Of a stretch of DNA of 47,720 nt, positions 28,610 to 40,623 are shown piece by piece. Each line of letters begins with the position of its first letter. Within the stretch, counting starts at the first letter, position 1. The DNA comes from Symsagittifera roscoffensis (Eukaryota; Xenacoelomorpha; Acoela; Convolutidae): positions 36,349,966 to 36,397,685 of the forward strand of contig NC_087067.1 of NCBI RefSeq assembly GCF_963678635.1, written 5' to 3'. The position numbers and the translations under genes were made by a program. A model generated the notes under the pieces. It made no database searches, was not told where the DNA came from, and saw nothing but the letters and a program-made list of their open reading frames with translations.

Positions 28610-29340
28610 TTATGAGGCGATATCGGCAGCTGCTGAGTTCAACAGAAAATCTTCCGCTAATGATGATTCCTGGCATACTGAATTACTGTTGAATGGAGTA
28701 CGGGTACCTCGAATACACATTATAACAGATTTTAATATACAGAAAGATAATCGAGTTCTCAGATAGTTGATACAGGTTGAATAAGAGTTGCCATCTTCGT
28801 TCCGGGAAAATTTAACAGCTAATGGTTTGCGAAAAATGCTGCATTTTTTCCCCATTCCCCCGTTAGTGCCGAAGACCATTGGCGTGAAGGAACTGTTCTC
28901 CACCTCGACAATTCTTTCCAGATACTTTCTTTTTTTCTCGTTTTCTTGTGATTTGAAGATTTCAGTTGTAGCCTTGGTGCCATGTGAGGGAGCATTAACA
29001 TGTGTGACCCGAACGTCAAAAAACGTAGTCTGTCCAGTCTCCCAAAAGTCGCTAGCTTTGATGTCTTGTTGATGTGGTTTGTAATCTGAATACTTCGTTA
29101 TCAATTTTTGTCAGTTGTGGTTCGACTTCCACATTGTTGCATACCCTTGTTAGCGACCCTGCAAGAAGGTTCCGAAGTTTGTCATGCTTCGCGGATATGA
29201 AACCACCTTTTTTACAACACATGGCATGGTCAACGAAAAAATCTTTTCCGCATGGGCAATTGCGGGGGATATTTTGTAGGGGAATATTGTATCGTAATCT
29301 CAGCGAGTCCCAAAAATATATAAATCAAAATGCTGCCTGA
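28610..29340 (-). pseudogene. C-terminal fragment of the non-LTR-like RT element, minus strand
   Basis: Same family as 1958-4590. From about 29320 leftward the minus strand encodes the Cys/His cluster (NCPCGKDFFVDHAMCC-type, with GGFIS after it), then KLRNLLAGSL-like sequence, IKASDFWETGQTTFFDVRVT, SQENEKKRKYLERIVEVENS and FTPMVFGTNGGMGKKCS. The frame is open from 29104 to 28610. It matches the ARNDIKANALWGGRTFFDV part of the plus-strand copies. The RT core is absent. It is the leftmost and longest of the copies amplified in the array; its sequence left of ~28800 is unique. Confidence 0.7.
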
Positions 29341-29623
29341 CAACTTTCTGATAGGAGAAGACAAAACAAAAATTAATAATTAGCTTGCAAAGCGAAAATT
29401 CAGAGTGCAGGTGTATGCAGATTTTGATTGGTGTTTAGCGATTATGTGACAAGTTTGCATGGTTGTGAATTTTGGAGTGTAGATAAAGTTAAATCTGCTG
29501 CAAACTTCTGTAAAGGACCACTGGCACTGTATCTTGAGACACACTCAACATTCTGGGAGCTCACTGACAGACGAACGACGCGACGACATGCGATGAGAAC
29601 ATCAATCTTGAGTCCGGGGAGTA

Positions 29624-30509
29624 TGTGCCAGTCGGTCATATTTGGAAGTTTGATTTTGAGCAACGCAAAAGATTGATTTTGGGGTGAAGTGGAATTTTTC
29701 AAAAATTCGAATTGAGCATGTCATGCTCAAGTTTCTCGCGACAACTGAAAATATCAGAAAAAAAAGAATCAGAGGAGTCGAACTACAATCGCGGAAAAGT
29801 AGTCAGAAATAGCAGCAGGAAATTGATATTCGCAACTTCCGATACATAATTCGAACGCGAGTAGAGCTGTCCTATTCGAAACAGAAGGCAGAGTGATCGC
29901 GAGTAAAGAAGAGATATATCAGAAGTGGACCAGAGTGAACCTTTGGTGGAAAGGTGGACAACCGATGTCTCGCAATGGTCCAAAACCAAAACTTGTCTCT
30001 TGAGTTAAAGCTCACTTATTCAAAACTTCTTGAATTGAACTTGATTACCCCATTTATGCTAGAGTTACTTAATAATTTAGTTACCCAATTCTAGAGATTG
30101 CGCTGGCATGTGAGTACCCAATTTCAAATTCTTGAGTGTGTTTTATATTGTCATGTTGAGTTAGGGAGAGTTTTTAGGTTGATCCATCTGAAATGTATCA
30201 AAGGTCCACTGTCTAATAAAAAGTAACTATACGTAAGGTTGCGACCCTGTTTTTAACGGCGTTTGCGTGTTTTAGGTATTTTGAGACCTAAGTATGGGGA
30301 CGTTCTTATTTTCTAGAGTGAGGGAGTTTTTTGGTAGTGGCCTTTAAGCTGTAACAAAGATTTTAGTCTCATGTCGCAAGTGAACCGAATTGGCTCCGAC
30401 CGCTTGAGGTAGAAAAACACAAAAGATAGTGTCCTTGACTCTTGAGCCAATGGTTATAGGGCCTATTTTTCTTGATCCTCATATGTGACTTAAGTAGGCG
30501 ACTGTTACA
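29624..30509 (+). repeat. Second-family LTR, copy 1 (full)
   Basis: 886 bases, TGTGCCAGTCGG...CGACTGTTACA, so ends form an imperfect inverted repeat. Directly preceded by the ccggggagta PPT-like word, as a 3' LTR would be. It contains AATAAA at 30215-30220. Shared words with the 17-kb element's LTR (gttgatccatct, ccctgttttta, gagacc) show the two families are sisters. Confidence 0.92.
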
Positions 30510-30843
30510 TTCCATCAATAAATTTGAACAATCGGAAAAAGATAAGCTTGCTGATCCTGTTCACTCTTTCCCTGGCCTGAATCTTGACCCTAGCACGTCA
30601 AATTACTGCCTCGATCACCTTACATCAACCCCTCTTAGGAACTGCAAAATTGTTCTCTGGCACGATTTATTAAACAACACAATAACATCGCCTCCGAAAA
30701 AAGGCAACAAACCCCAAACAATCGAAGAACTGATTGCGACCCTTAAGACTATTCCAAACCTCTTTTGCGTCGCTACCTGTCAACGCAAATGTGCTCCCTA
30801 TATGTTCGACGATCTTCTAAATTCAAAAGACTGTTACGTCATC
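30510..30843 (+). pseudogene. ORF fragment of the CR1-like element, array copy 1
   Basis: From the LTR end the frame reads HSINKFEQSEKDKLADPVHS and NCKIVLWHDLLNNTI, and runs to the unit junction. It is the same gene as at 41511-42057, cut off at the array junction. Copies in units 1-3 (ending 30843, 32902, 36343) keep an AAA codon where units 4 and 5 have TAA. Confidence 0.8.
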
Positions 30844-30858
30844 ATCTGATTACTTCTG

Positions 30859-31385
30859 TAACAGCTAATTGTTTGAGAAAAATGCTGCATTCTTTTCCCA
30901 TTCCCCCGTTAGTGCCGAAGACCAGCGGCGTGAAGGAACTGTTCTTCACCTCGACAGTTCTTTCCAGATACTTTCTTTTTTTCTCGTTTTCTTGTGATTT
31001 GAAGATTTCAGTTGTAGCCTTGGTGCCATGTGAGGGAGCGTTAACATGTGTGACCCGAACATCAAAAAACGTAGTCTGTCCAGTCTCCCAAAAGTCGCTA
31101 GCTTTGATGTCTAGCCTCGCGTCATCTTCAGTTGATGTGGTTTGTAATCTGAATACGTCGTTATCAATTTTTGTCAGTTGTGGTTCGACTTCCACATTGT
31201 TGCATACCCTTGTTAGCGACCCTGCAAGAAGGGTCCGAAGTTTGTCATGCTTCGCGGATATGAAACCACCTTTTTTACAACACATGGCATGGTCAACGAA
31301 AAAATCTTTTCCGCATGGGCAATTGCGGGGGATATTTTGTAGGGGAATATTGTATCGTAATCTCAGCGAGTCCCAAAAATATATA
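30859..31385 (-). pseudogene. RT C-terminal fragment, array copy 2
   Basis: Minus-strand frame with DSLRLRYNIPLQNIPRNCPC, the Cys/His cluster (CPCGKDFFVDHAMCCKKGGF), then LDIKASDFWETGQTTFFDV and FTPLVFGTNGGMGKECS. It is open for 147 codons (31285-30842) and longer with the part upstream of the ATG. Same RT family as 1958-4590. About 300 bases to its right, up to the LTR, hold no gene and may be LTR-element 3' internal sequence. Confidence 0.75.
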
Positions 31386-31682
31386 AATCAAAATGCTGCC
31401 TGACAACTTTCTGATAGGAGAAGACAAAAGAAAAATTAATAATTAGCTTGCAAAGCGAAAATTCAGAGTGCAGGTGTATGCAGATTTTGATTGGTGTTTA
31501 GCGATTATGTGACAAGTTTGCATGGTTGTGAATTTTGGAGTGTAGATAAAGTTAAATCTGCTGCAAACTTCTGTAAAGGACCACTGGCACTGTATCTTGA
31601 GACACACTCAACATTCTGGGAGCTCACTGACAGACGACGCGACGACATGCGATGAGAACATCAATCTTGAGTCCGGGGAGTA

Positions 31683-32568
31683 TGTGCCAGTCGGTCATAT
31701 TTGGAAGTTTGATTTTGAGCAACGCAAAAGATTGATTTTGGGGTGAAGTGGAATTTTTCAAAAATTCGAATTGAGCATGTCATGCTCAAGTTTCTCGCGA
31801 CAACTGAAAATATCAGAAAAAAAAGAATCAGAGGAGTCGAACTACAATCGCGGAAAAGTAGTCAAAAATAGCAGCAGGAAATTGATATTCGCAACTTCCG
31901 ATACATAATTCGAACGCGAGTAGAGCTGTCCTATTCGAAACAGAAGGCAGAGTGATCGCGAGTAAAGAAGAGATATATCAGAAGTGGACCAGAGTGAACC
32001 TTTGGTGGAAAGGTGGACAACCGATGTCTCGCAATGGTCCAAAACCAAAACTTGTCTCTTGAGTTAAAGCTCACTTATTCAAAACTTCTTGAATTGAACT
32101 TGATTACCCCATTTATGCTAGAGTTACTTAATAATTTAGTTACCCAATTCTAGAGATTGCGCTGGCATGTGAGTACCCAATTTCAAATTCTTGAGTGTGT
32201 TTTATATTGTCATGTTGAGTTAGGGAGAGTTTTTAGGTTGATCCATCTGAAATGTATCAAAGGTCCACTGTCTAATAAAAAGTAACTATACGTAAGGTTG
32301 CGACCCTGTTTTTAACGGCGTTTGCGTGTTTTAGGTATTTTGAGACCTAAGTATGGGGACGTTCTTATTTTCTAGAGTGAGGGAGTTTTTTGGTAGTGGC
32401 CTTTAAGCTGTAACAAAGATTTTAGTCTCATGTCGCAAGTGAACCGAATTGGCTCCGACCGCTTGAGGTAGAAAAACACAAAAGATAGTGTCCTTGACTC
32501 TTGAGCCAATGGTTATAGGGCCTATTTTTCTTGATCCTCATATGTGACTTAAGTAGGCGACTGTTACA
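31683..32568 (+). repeat. Second-family LTR, copy 2 (full)
   Basis: 886 bases, nearly identical to 29624-30509, with the PPT-like word in front and the ORF fragment behind. Confidence 0.92.
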
Positions 32569-32902
32569 TTCCATCAATAAATTTGAACAATCGGAAAAAG
32601 ATAAGCTTGCTGATCCTGTTCACTCTTTCCCTGGCCTGAATCTTGACCCTAGCACGTCAAATTACTGCCTCGATCACCTTACATCAACCCCTCTTAGGAA
32701 CTGCAAAATTGTTCTCTGGCACGATTTATTAAACAACACAATAACATCGCCTCCGAAAAAAGGCAACAAACCCCAAACAATCGAAGAACTGATTGCGACC
32801 CTTAAGACTATTCCAAACCTCTTTTGCGTCGCTACCTGTCAACGCAAATGTGCTCCCTATATGTTCGACGATCTTCTAAATTCAAAAGACTGTTACGTCA
32901 TC
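32569..32902 (+). pseudogene. CR1-like ORF fragment, array copy 2
   Basis: Same as 30510-30843 with identical translation. Ends at the unit junction. Confidence 0.8.
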
Positions 32903-32917
32903 ATCTGATTACTTCTG

Positions 32918-33440
32918 TAACAGCTAATTGTTTGAGAAAAATGCTGCATTCTTTTCCCATTCCCCCGTTAGTGCCGAAGACCAGCGGCGTGAAGGAACTG
33001 TTCTTCACCTCGACAGTTCTTTCCAGATACTTTCTTTTTTTCTCGTTTTCTTGTGATTTGAAGATTTCAGTTGTAGCCTTGGTGCCATGTGAGGGAGCGT
33101 TAACATGTGTGACCCGAACATCAAAAAACGTAGTCTGTCCAGTCTCCCAAAAGTCGCTAGCTTTGATGTCTAGCCTCGCGTCATCTTCAGTTGATGTGGT
33201 TTGTAATCTGAATACGTCGTTATCAATTTTTGTCAGTTGTGGTTCGACTTCCACATTGTTGCATACCCTTGTTAGCGACCCTGCAAGAAGGTTCTGAAGT
33301 TTGTCATGCCTCGCGGATATGAAACCACCTTTTTTACAGCACAGGGCATGGTCAACGGAAAAAGCTTTTCCGCATGGGCAGTTGCGGGGGATATTTTGTA
33401 GGGGAATATTGTATCGTAATCTCAGCGAGTCCCGAAATTA
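32918..33440 (-). pseudogene. RT C-terminal fragment, array copy 3
   Basis: Same fragment as 30859-31385. In this copy the minus-strand frame breaks at the right end (ttctgaag instead of ttccgaag near 33290-33300). Confidence 0.75.
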
Positions 33441-33736
33441 TATAAATCAAAATGCTGCATGACAACTTTCTGATAGGAGAAGACAAAAGAAATTTTAATA
33501 ATTAGCTTGCAAAGCGGAAATTCAGAGTGCAGGTGTATGCAGATTTTGATTGCTGTTTAGCGATAATGTGACAATTTTGCATGGTTGTGAATTTTGGGGT
33601 GTAGATAAAGTTAAATCTGCTGCAAACTTCTGTAAAGGACTACTGGCACTGTATCTTCAGACACACTCAACATTCTGGGAGCTCACTGACAGACGACGGC
33701 ATGCGATGAGAACATCAATCTTGAGTCAGGCGAGTA

Positions 33737-34445
33737 TGTGCCAGTCGGTCATATTTGGAAGTTTGATCTTGAGCAACGCAAAAGATATGATTTTGGGGTG
33801 AAGTGGAAGTTTTCAAAAATTCGAATTGAGCATGTCATGCTCAAGTTTCTCGCGACAACTGAAAATATCAGAAAAAAAAGAATCAGAAGAGTCGAACTAC
33901 AATCGCGGAAAAGTAGTCAAAAACAGCAGCGGGAAATTGATATTTGCAACTTCCGATACATAATTCGAACGCGAGTAGAGCTGTCTTATTCGAAACAGAA
34001 GGCAGAGTGATCGCGAGTAAAGAAGAGATATATCAGAAGTGGACCAGAGTGAACCTTTGGTGGAAAGGTGGACAACCGATGTCTCGCAATGGTCCAAAAC
34101 CAAAACCTGTCTCTTGAGTTAAAGCTGACGTATTCAAAACTTCTTGAATTGAACTTGATTACCCCATTTATGCTAGAGTTACTTAATAATTTAGTTACCC
34201 AATTCTAGAGATCGCGCTGGCGTGTGAGTACCCAATTTCAAATTCTTGAGTGTGTTTTATATTGTCATGTTGAGTTAGGGAGAGTTTTTAGGTTGATCCA
34301 TCTGAAATGTATCAAAGGTCCACTGTCTAATAAAAAGTAACTATACGTAAGGTTGCGACCCTGTTTTTAACGGCGTTTGCGTGTTTTAGGTATTTTGAGA
34401 CCTAAGTATGGGGACGTTCTTATTTTCTAGAGTGAGGGAGTTTTG
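33737..34445 (+). repeat. Second-family LTR, truncated and fused to RT fragment
   Basis: Follows the full LTR up to gagtgagggagtttt (about 34431-34445), then jumps to gaagatttcag inside the RT fragment. The last ~175 bases of the LTR, the ORF fragment and the start of the RT fragment are missing. Preceded by gtcaggcgagta instead of gtccggggagta. Confidence 0.9.
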
Positions 34446-34830
34446 AAGATTTCAGTAGTAGCCTTGGTGCCATGTGAGGTAGCGTTAACATGTGTGACCG
34501 AACATCAAAAAACGTAGTCTGTCCAGTCTCCCAAAAGTCGCTAGCTTTGATGTCTAGCCTCGCGTCATCTTCAGTTGATGTGGTTTGTAATCTGAACACG
34601 TCGTCGTTATCAATTTTTGTCAGTTGTGGTTCGACTTCCACATTGTTGCATACCCTTGTTAGCGACCCTGCAAGAAGGTTCTGAAGTTTGTCATGCCTCG
34701 CGGATATGAAACCACCTTTTTTACAGCACAGGGCATGGTCAACGGAAAAAGCTTTTCCGCATGGGCAGTTGCGGGGGATATTTTGTAGGGGAATATTGTA
34801 TCGTAATCTCAGCGAGTCCCAAAATTATAT
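34446..34830 (-). pseudogene. RT C-terminal fragment, truncated at the LTR fusion
   Basis: The minus strand keeps the LDIKASDFWETGQTTFFDV and Cys/His-cluster parts but lost the C-terminal end at the junction. A three-base insertion (cgtcgt for cgt near 34600) adds one Asp. Confidence 0.75.
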
Positions 34831-35123
34831 AAATCAAAATGCTGCATGACCACTTTCTGATAGGAGAAGACAAAAGAAATTTTAATAAATAGCTTGCAAA
34901 GCGGAAATTCAGAGTGCAGGTGTATGCAGATTTTGATTGCTGTTTAGCGATAATGTGACAATTTTGCATGTTTGTGAATTTTGGGGTGTAGATAAAGTTA
35001 AGTCTGCTGCAAACTTCTGTAAAGGACCACTGGCACTGTATCTTCAGACACACTCAACATTCTGGGAGCTCACTGACAGATGACGGCATGCGATGAGAAC
35101 ATCAATCTTGAGTCCGGGGAGTA

Positions 35124-36009
35124 TGTGCCAGTCGGTCATATTTGGAAGTTTGATCTTGAGCAACGCAAAAGATATGATTTTGGGGTGAAGTGGATTTTTT
35201 CAAAAATTCGAATTGAGCATGTCATGCTCAAGTTTCTCGCGACAACTGAAAATATCTGAAAAAAAAGATCAGAAGAGTCGAACTACAATCGCGGAAAAGT
35301 AGTCAAAAATAGCAGCGGGAAATTGATATTCGCAACTTCCGATACATAATTCGAACGCGAGTAGAGCTGTCCTATTCGAAACAGAAGGCAGAGTGATCGC
35401 GAGTAAAGAAGAGATATATCAGAAGTGGACCAGAGTGAACCTTTGGTGGAAAGGTGGACAACCGATGTCTCGCAATGGTCCAAAACCAAAACTTGTCTCT
35501 TGAGTTAAAGCTCACTTATTCAAAACTTCTTGAATTGAACTTGATTACCCCATTTATGCTAGAGTTACTTAATAATTTAGTTACCCAATTCTAGAGATTG
35601 CGCTGGCATGTGAGTACCCAATTTCAAATTCTTGAGTGTGTTTTATATTGTCATGTTGAGTTAGGGAGAGTTTTTAGGTTGATCCATCTGAAATGTATCA
35701 AAGGTCCACTGTCTAATAAAAAGTAACTATACGTAAGGTTGCGACCCTGTTTTTAACGGCGTTTGCGTGTTTTAGGTATTTTGAGACCTAAGTATGGGGA
35801 CGTTCTTATTTTCTAGAGTGAGGGAGTTTTTTGGTAGTGGCCTTTAAGCTGTAACAAAGATTTTAGTCTCATGTCGCAAGTGAACCGAATTGGCTCCGAC
35901 CGCTTGAGGTAGAAAAACACAAAAGATAGTGTCCTTGACTCTTGAGCCAATGGTTATAGGGCCTATTTTTCTTGATCCTCATATGTGACTTAAGTAGGCG
36001 ACTGTTACA
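35124..36009 (+). repeat. Second-family LTR, copy 3 (full)
   Basis: 886 bases with the PPT-like word in front. Second LTR of compound unit 3. Confidence 0.92.
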
Positions 36010-36343
36010 TTCCATCAATAAATTTGAACAATCGGAAAAAGATAAGCTTGCTGATCCTGTTCACTCTTTCCCTGGCCTGAATCTTGACCCTAGCACGTCA
36101 AATTACTGCCTCGATCACCTTACATCAACCCCTCTTAGGAACTGCAAAATTGTTCTCTGGCACGATTTATTAAACAACACAATAACATCGCCTCCGAAAA
36201 AAGGCAACAAACCCCAAACAATCGAAGAACTGATTGCGACCCTTAAGACTATTCCAAACCTCTTTTGCGTCGCTACCTGTCAACGCAAATGTGCTCCCTA
36301 TATGTTCGACGATCTTCTAAATTCAAAAGACTGTTACGTCATC
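36010..36343 (+). pseudogene. CR1-like ORF fragment, array copy 3
   Basis: Same as 30510-30843; identical translation. Confidence 0.8.
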
Positions 36344-36358
36344 ATCTGATTACTTCTG

Positions 36359-36881
36359 TAACAGCTAATTGTTTGAGAAAAATGCTGCATTCTTTTCCCA
36401 TTCCCCCGTTAGTGCCGAAGACCAGCGGCGTGAAGGAACTGTTCTTCACCTCGACAGTTCTTTCCAGATACTTTCTTTTTTTCTCGTTTTCTTGTGATTT
36501 GAAGATTTCAGTTGTAGCCTTGGTGCCATGTGAGGGAGCGTTAACATGTGTGACCCGAACATCAAAAAACGTAGTCTGTCCAGTCTCCCAAAAGTCGCTA
36601 GCTTTGATGTCTAGCCTCGCGTCATCTTCAGTTGATGTGGTTTGTAATCTGAATACGTCGTTATCAATTTTTGTCAGTTGTGGTTCGACTTCCACATTGT
36701 TGCATACCCTTGTTAGCGACCCTGCAAGAAGGTTCTGAAGTTTGTCATGCCTCGCGGATATGAAACCACCTTTTTTACAGCACAGGGCATGGTCAACGGA
36801 AAAAGCTTTTCCGCATGGGCAGTTGCGGGGGATATTTTGTAGGGGAATATTGTATCGTAATCTCAGCGAGTCCCGAAATTA
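36359..36881 (-). pseudogene. RT C-terminal fragment, array copy 4
   Basis: Copy of 32918-33440 at an offset of 3441 bases, sharing its differences from the unit 2 copy. Confidence 0.75.
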
Positions 36882-37177
36882 TATAAATCAAAATGCTGCA
36901 TGACAACTTTCTGATAGGAGAAGACAAAAGAAATTTTAATAATTAGCTTGCAAAGCGGAAATTCAGAGTGCAGGTGTATGCAGATTTTGATTGCTGTTTA
37001 GCGATAATGTGACAATTTTGCATGGTTGTGAATTTTGGGGTGTAGATAAAGTTAAATCTGCTGCAAACTTCTGTAAAGGACTACTGGCACTGTATCTTCA
37101 GACACACTCAACATTCTGGGAGCTCACTGACAGACGACGGCATGCGATGAGAACATCAATCTTGAGTCAGGCGAGTA

Positions 37178-37886
37178 TGTGCCAGTCGGTCATATTTGGA
37201 AGTTTGATCTTGAGCAACGCAAAAGATATGATTTTGGGGTGAAGTGGAAGTTTTCAAAAATTCGAATTGAGCATGTCATGCTCAAGTTTCTCGCGACAAC
37301 TGAAAATATCAGAAAAAAAAGAATCAGAAGAGTCGAACTACAATCGCGGAAAAGTAGTCAAAAACAGCAGCGGGAAATTGATATTTGCAACTTCCGATAC
37401 ATAATTCGAACGCGAGTAGAGCTGTCTTATTCGAAACAGAAGGCAGAGTGATCGCGAGTAAAGAAGAGATATATCAGAAGTGGACCAGAGTGAACCTTTG
37501 GTGGAAAGGTGGACAACCGATGTCTCGCAATGGTCCAAAACCAAAACCTGTCTCTTGAGTTAAAGCTGACGTATTCAAAACTTCTTGAATTGAACTTGAT
37601 TACCCCATTTATGCTAGATTTACTTAATAATTTAGTTACCCAATTCTAGAGATCGCGCTGGCGTGTGAGTACCCAATTTCAAATTCTTGAGTGTGTTTTA
37701 TATTGTCATGTTGAGTTAGGGAGAGTTTTTAGGTTGATCCATCTGAAATGTATCAAAGGTCCACTGTCTAATAAAAAGTAACTATACGTAAGGTTGCGAC
37801 CCTGTTTTTAACGGCGTTTGCGTGTTTTAGGTATTTTGAGACCTAAGTATGGGGACGTTCTTATTTTCTAGAGTGAGGGAGTTTTG
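37178..37886 (+). repeat. Second-family LTR, truncated and fused (second compound unit)
   Basis: Same truncation and same junction as 33737-34445, offset 3441. So the fusion happened once and was duplicated. Confidence 0.9.
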
Positions 37887-38271
37887 AAGATTTCAGTAGT
37901 AGCCTTGGTGCCATGTGAGGTAGCGTTAACATGTGTGACCGAACATCAAAAAACGTAGTCTGTCCAGTCTCCCAAAAGTCGCTAGCTTTGATGTCTAGCC
38001 TCGCGTCATCTTCAGTTGATGTGGTTTGTAATCTGAACACGTCGTCGTTATCAATTTTTGTCAGTTGTGGTTCGACTTCCACATTGTTGCATACCCTTGT
38101 TAGCGACCCTGCAAGAAGGTTCTGAAGTTTGTCATGCCTCGCGGATATGAAACCACCTTTTTTACAGCACAGGGCATGGTCAACGGAAAAAGCTTTTCCG
38201 CATGGGCAGTTGCGGGGGATATTTTGTAGGGGAATATTGTATCGTAATCTCAGCGAGTCCCAAAATTATAT
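37887..38271 (-). pseudogene. RT C-terminal fragment, truncated (second compound unit)
   Basis: Copy of 34446-34830 at an offset of 3441 bases. Confidence 0.75.
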
Positions 38272-38564
38272 AAATCAAAATGCTGCATGACCACTTTCTG
38301 ATAGGAGAAGACAAAAGAAATTTTAATAAATAGCTTGCAAAGCGGAAATTCAGAGTGCAGGTGTATGCAGATTTTGATTGCTGTTTAGCGATAATGTGAC
38401 AATTTTGCATGTTTGTGAATTTTGGGGTGTAGATAAAGTTAAGTCTGCTGCAAACTTCTGTAAAGGACCACTGGCACTGTATCTTGAGACACACTCAACA
38501 TTCTGGGAGCTCACTGACAGATGACGGCATGCGATGAGAACATCAATCTTGAGTCAGGCGAGTA

Positions 38565-39450
38565 TGTGCCAGTCAGTCATATTTGGAAGTTTGATCTTGA
38601 GCAACGCAAAAGATATGATTTTGGGGTGAAGTGGATTTTTTCAAAAATTCGAATTGAGCATGTCATGCTCAAGTTTCTCGCGACAACTGAAAATATCTGA
38701 AAAAAAAGATCAGAAGAGTCGAACTACAATCGCGGAAAAGTAGTCAAAAATAGCAGCGGGAAATTGATATTCGCAACTTCCGATACATAATTCGAACGCG
38801 AGAAGAGCTGTCTTATTCGAAACAGAAGGCAGAGTGATCGCGAGTAAAGAAGAGATATATCAGAAGTGGACCAGAGTGAACCTTTGGTGGAAAGGTGGAC
38901 AACCGATGTCTCGCAATGGTCCAAAACCTTAACTTGTCTCTTGAGTTAAAGCTGACTTATTCAAAACTTCTTGAATTGAACTTGATTACCCCATTTATGC
39001 TAGAGTTACTTAATAATTTAGTTACCCAATTCTAGAGATCACGCTGGCGTGTGAGTACCCAATTTCAAAGTCTTGAGTATGTTTTATATTGTCATGTTGA
39101 GTTAGGGAGAGTTTTTAGGTTGATCCATCTGAAATGTATCAAAGGTCCACTGTCTAATAAAAAGTAACTATACGTAAGGTTGCGACCCTGTTTTTAACGG
39201 CGTTTGCGTGTTCTAGGTATTTTGAGACCTAAGTATGGGGACGTTCTTATTTTCTAGAGTGAGGGAGTTTTTTGGTAGTGGCCTTTAAGCTGTAACAAAG
39301 ATTTTAGTCTCATGTCTCAAGTGAACCGAATTGGCTCCGACCGCTTGAGGTAGAAAAACACAAAAGATAGTGTCCCTGACTCTTGAGCCAATGGTTATAG
39401 GGCCTTTTTTTCTTGATCCTCATATGTGACTTAAGTAAGCGACTGTTACA
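38565..39450 (+). repeat. Second-family LTR, copy 4 (full)
   Basis: 886 bases with more private substitutions than the earlier copies (for example agtcagtcat at the start and ttctaggtatt inside). It belongs to the end of compound unit 4. Confidence 0.92.
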
Positions 39451-39784
39451 TTCCATCAATAAATTTGAACAATCGGAAAAAGATAAGCTTGCTGATCCTG
39501 TTCACTCTCTCCCTGGCCTGAATCTTGACCCTAGCATGTCAAATTACTGCCTCGATCACCTTACATCAACCCCTCTTAGGAACTGCAAAATTGTTCTCTG
39601 GCACGATTTATTAAACAACACAATAACATCGCACCCGAAAAAAGGCAACAAACCCCAAACAATCGAAGAACTGATTGCGACCCTTAAGACTATTCCAAAC
39701 CTCTTTTGCGTCGCTACCTGTCAACGCAAATGTGCTCCCTATATGTTCGACGAACTTCTAAATTCATAAGACTGTTACGTCATC
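39451..39784 (+). pseudogene. CR1-like ORF fragment, array copy 4
   Basis: As 30510-30843 but with TAA at 39767-39769 in place of the Lys codon, the same stop as in the rightmost copy (41827-41829). This groups the two rightmost copies. Confidence 0.8.
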
Positions 39785-39799
39785 ATCTGAATACTTCTG

Positions 39800-40322
39800 T
39801 AACAGCAAATTGTTTGAGAAAAATGCAGCATTTTTTTCCCATTCCCCCGTTAGTGCCGAAGACCAGCGGCGTGAAGGAACTGTTCTTCACCTCGACAATT
39901 CTTTCCAGATACTTTCTTTTTTTCTCGTTTTCTTGTGATTTGAAGATTTCAGTTGTAGCCTTGGTGCCATGTGAGGGAGCGTTAACATGTGTGACCCGAA
40001 CATCAAAAAACGTAGTCTGTCCAGTCTCCCAAAAGTCGCTAGCTTTGATGTCTAGCCTCGCGTCATCTTCAGTTGATGTGGTTTGTAATCTGAATACTTC
40101 GTTATCAATTTTTGTCAGTTGTGGTTCGACTTCTACATTGTTGCATACCCTTGTTAGCGACCCTGCAAGAAGGTTCCGAAGTTTGTCATGCCTCGTGGAT
40201 ATGAAACCCCCTTTTTTACAGCACAGGGAATGGTCAACGGAAAAAGTTTTTCCGCATGGGCAATTGCGGGGGATATTTTGTAGGGGAATATTGTATCGTA
40301 ATCTCAGCGAGTCCCGAAATTA
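39800..40322 (-). pseudogene. RT C-terminal fragment, array copy 5
   Basis: Same RT fragment with several private changes (for example a changed codon in the Cys/His-cluster region near 40205-40235). Confidence 0.75.
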
Positions 40323-40623
40323 AATAAATCAAAATGCTGCATGACAACTTTCTGATAGGAGAAGACAAAAGAAATTTTAATAATTAGCTTGCAAAGCGGA
40401 AATTCAGAGTGCAGTTGTATGCAGATTTTGATTGCTGTTTAGCGATAATGTGACAATTTTGCATGGTTGCAAATTTTGGGGTGTAGATAAAGTTAAATCT
40501 GCTGCAAACTTCTGTAAAGGACCACTGGCACTGTATGTTGAGACACACTCAACATTCTGGGAGCTCACTGACAGACGACGCGACGACATGCGATGAGAAC
40601 ATCAATCTTGAGTCCGGGGAGTA

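Noticed and set aside
28819-40589. Repeated plus-strand frames such as 157- or 212-codon ORFs over the RT fragments, and 68-codon minus-strand frames within each LTR
   Set aside because: They are antisense or non-coding frames repeated by the array. The minus-strand RT frames carry the recognisable motifs.
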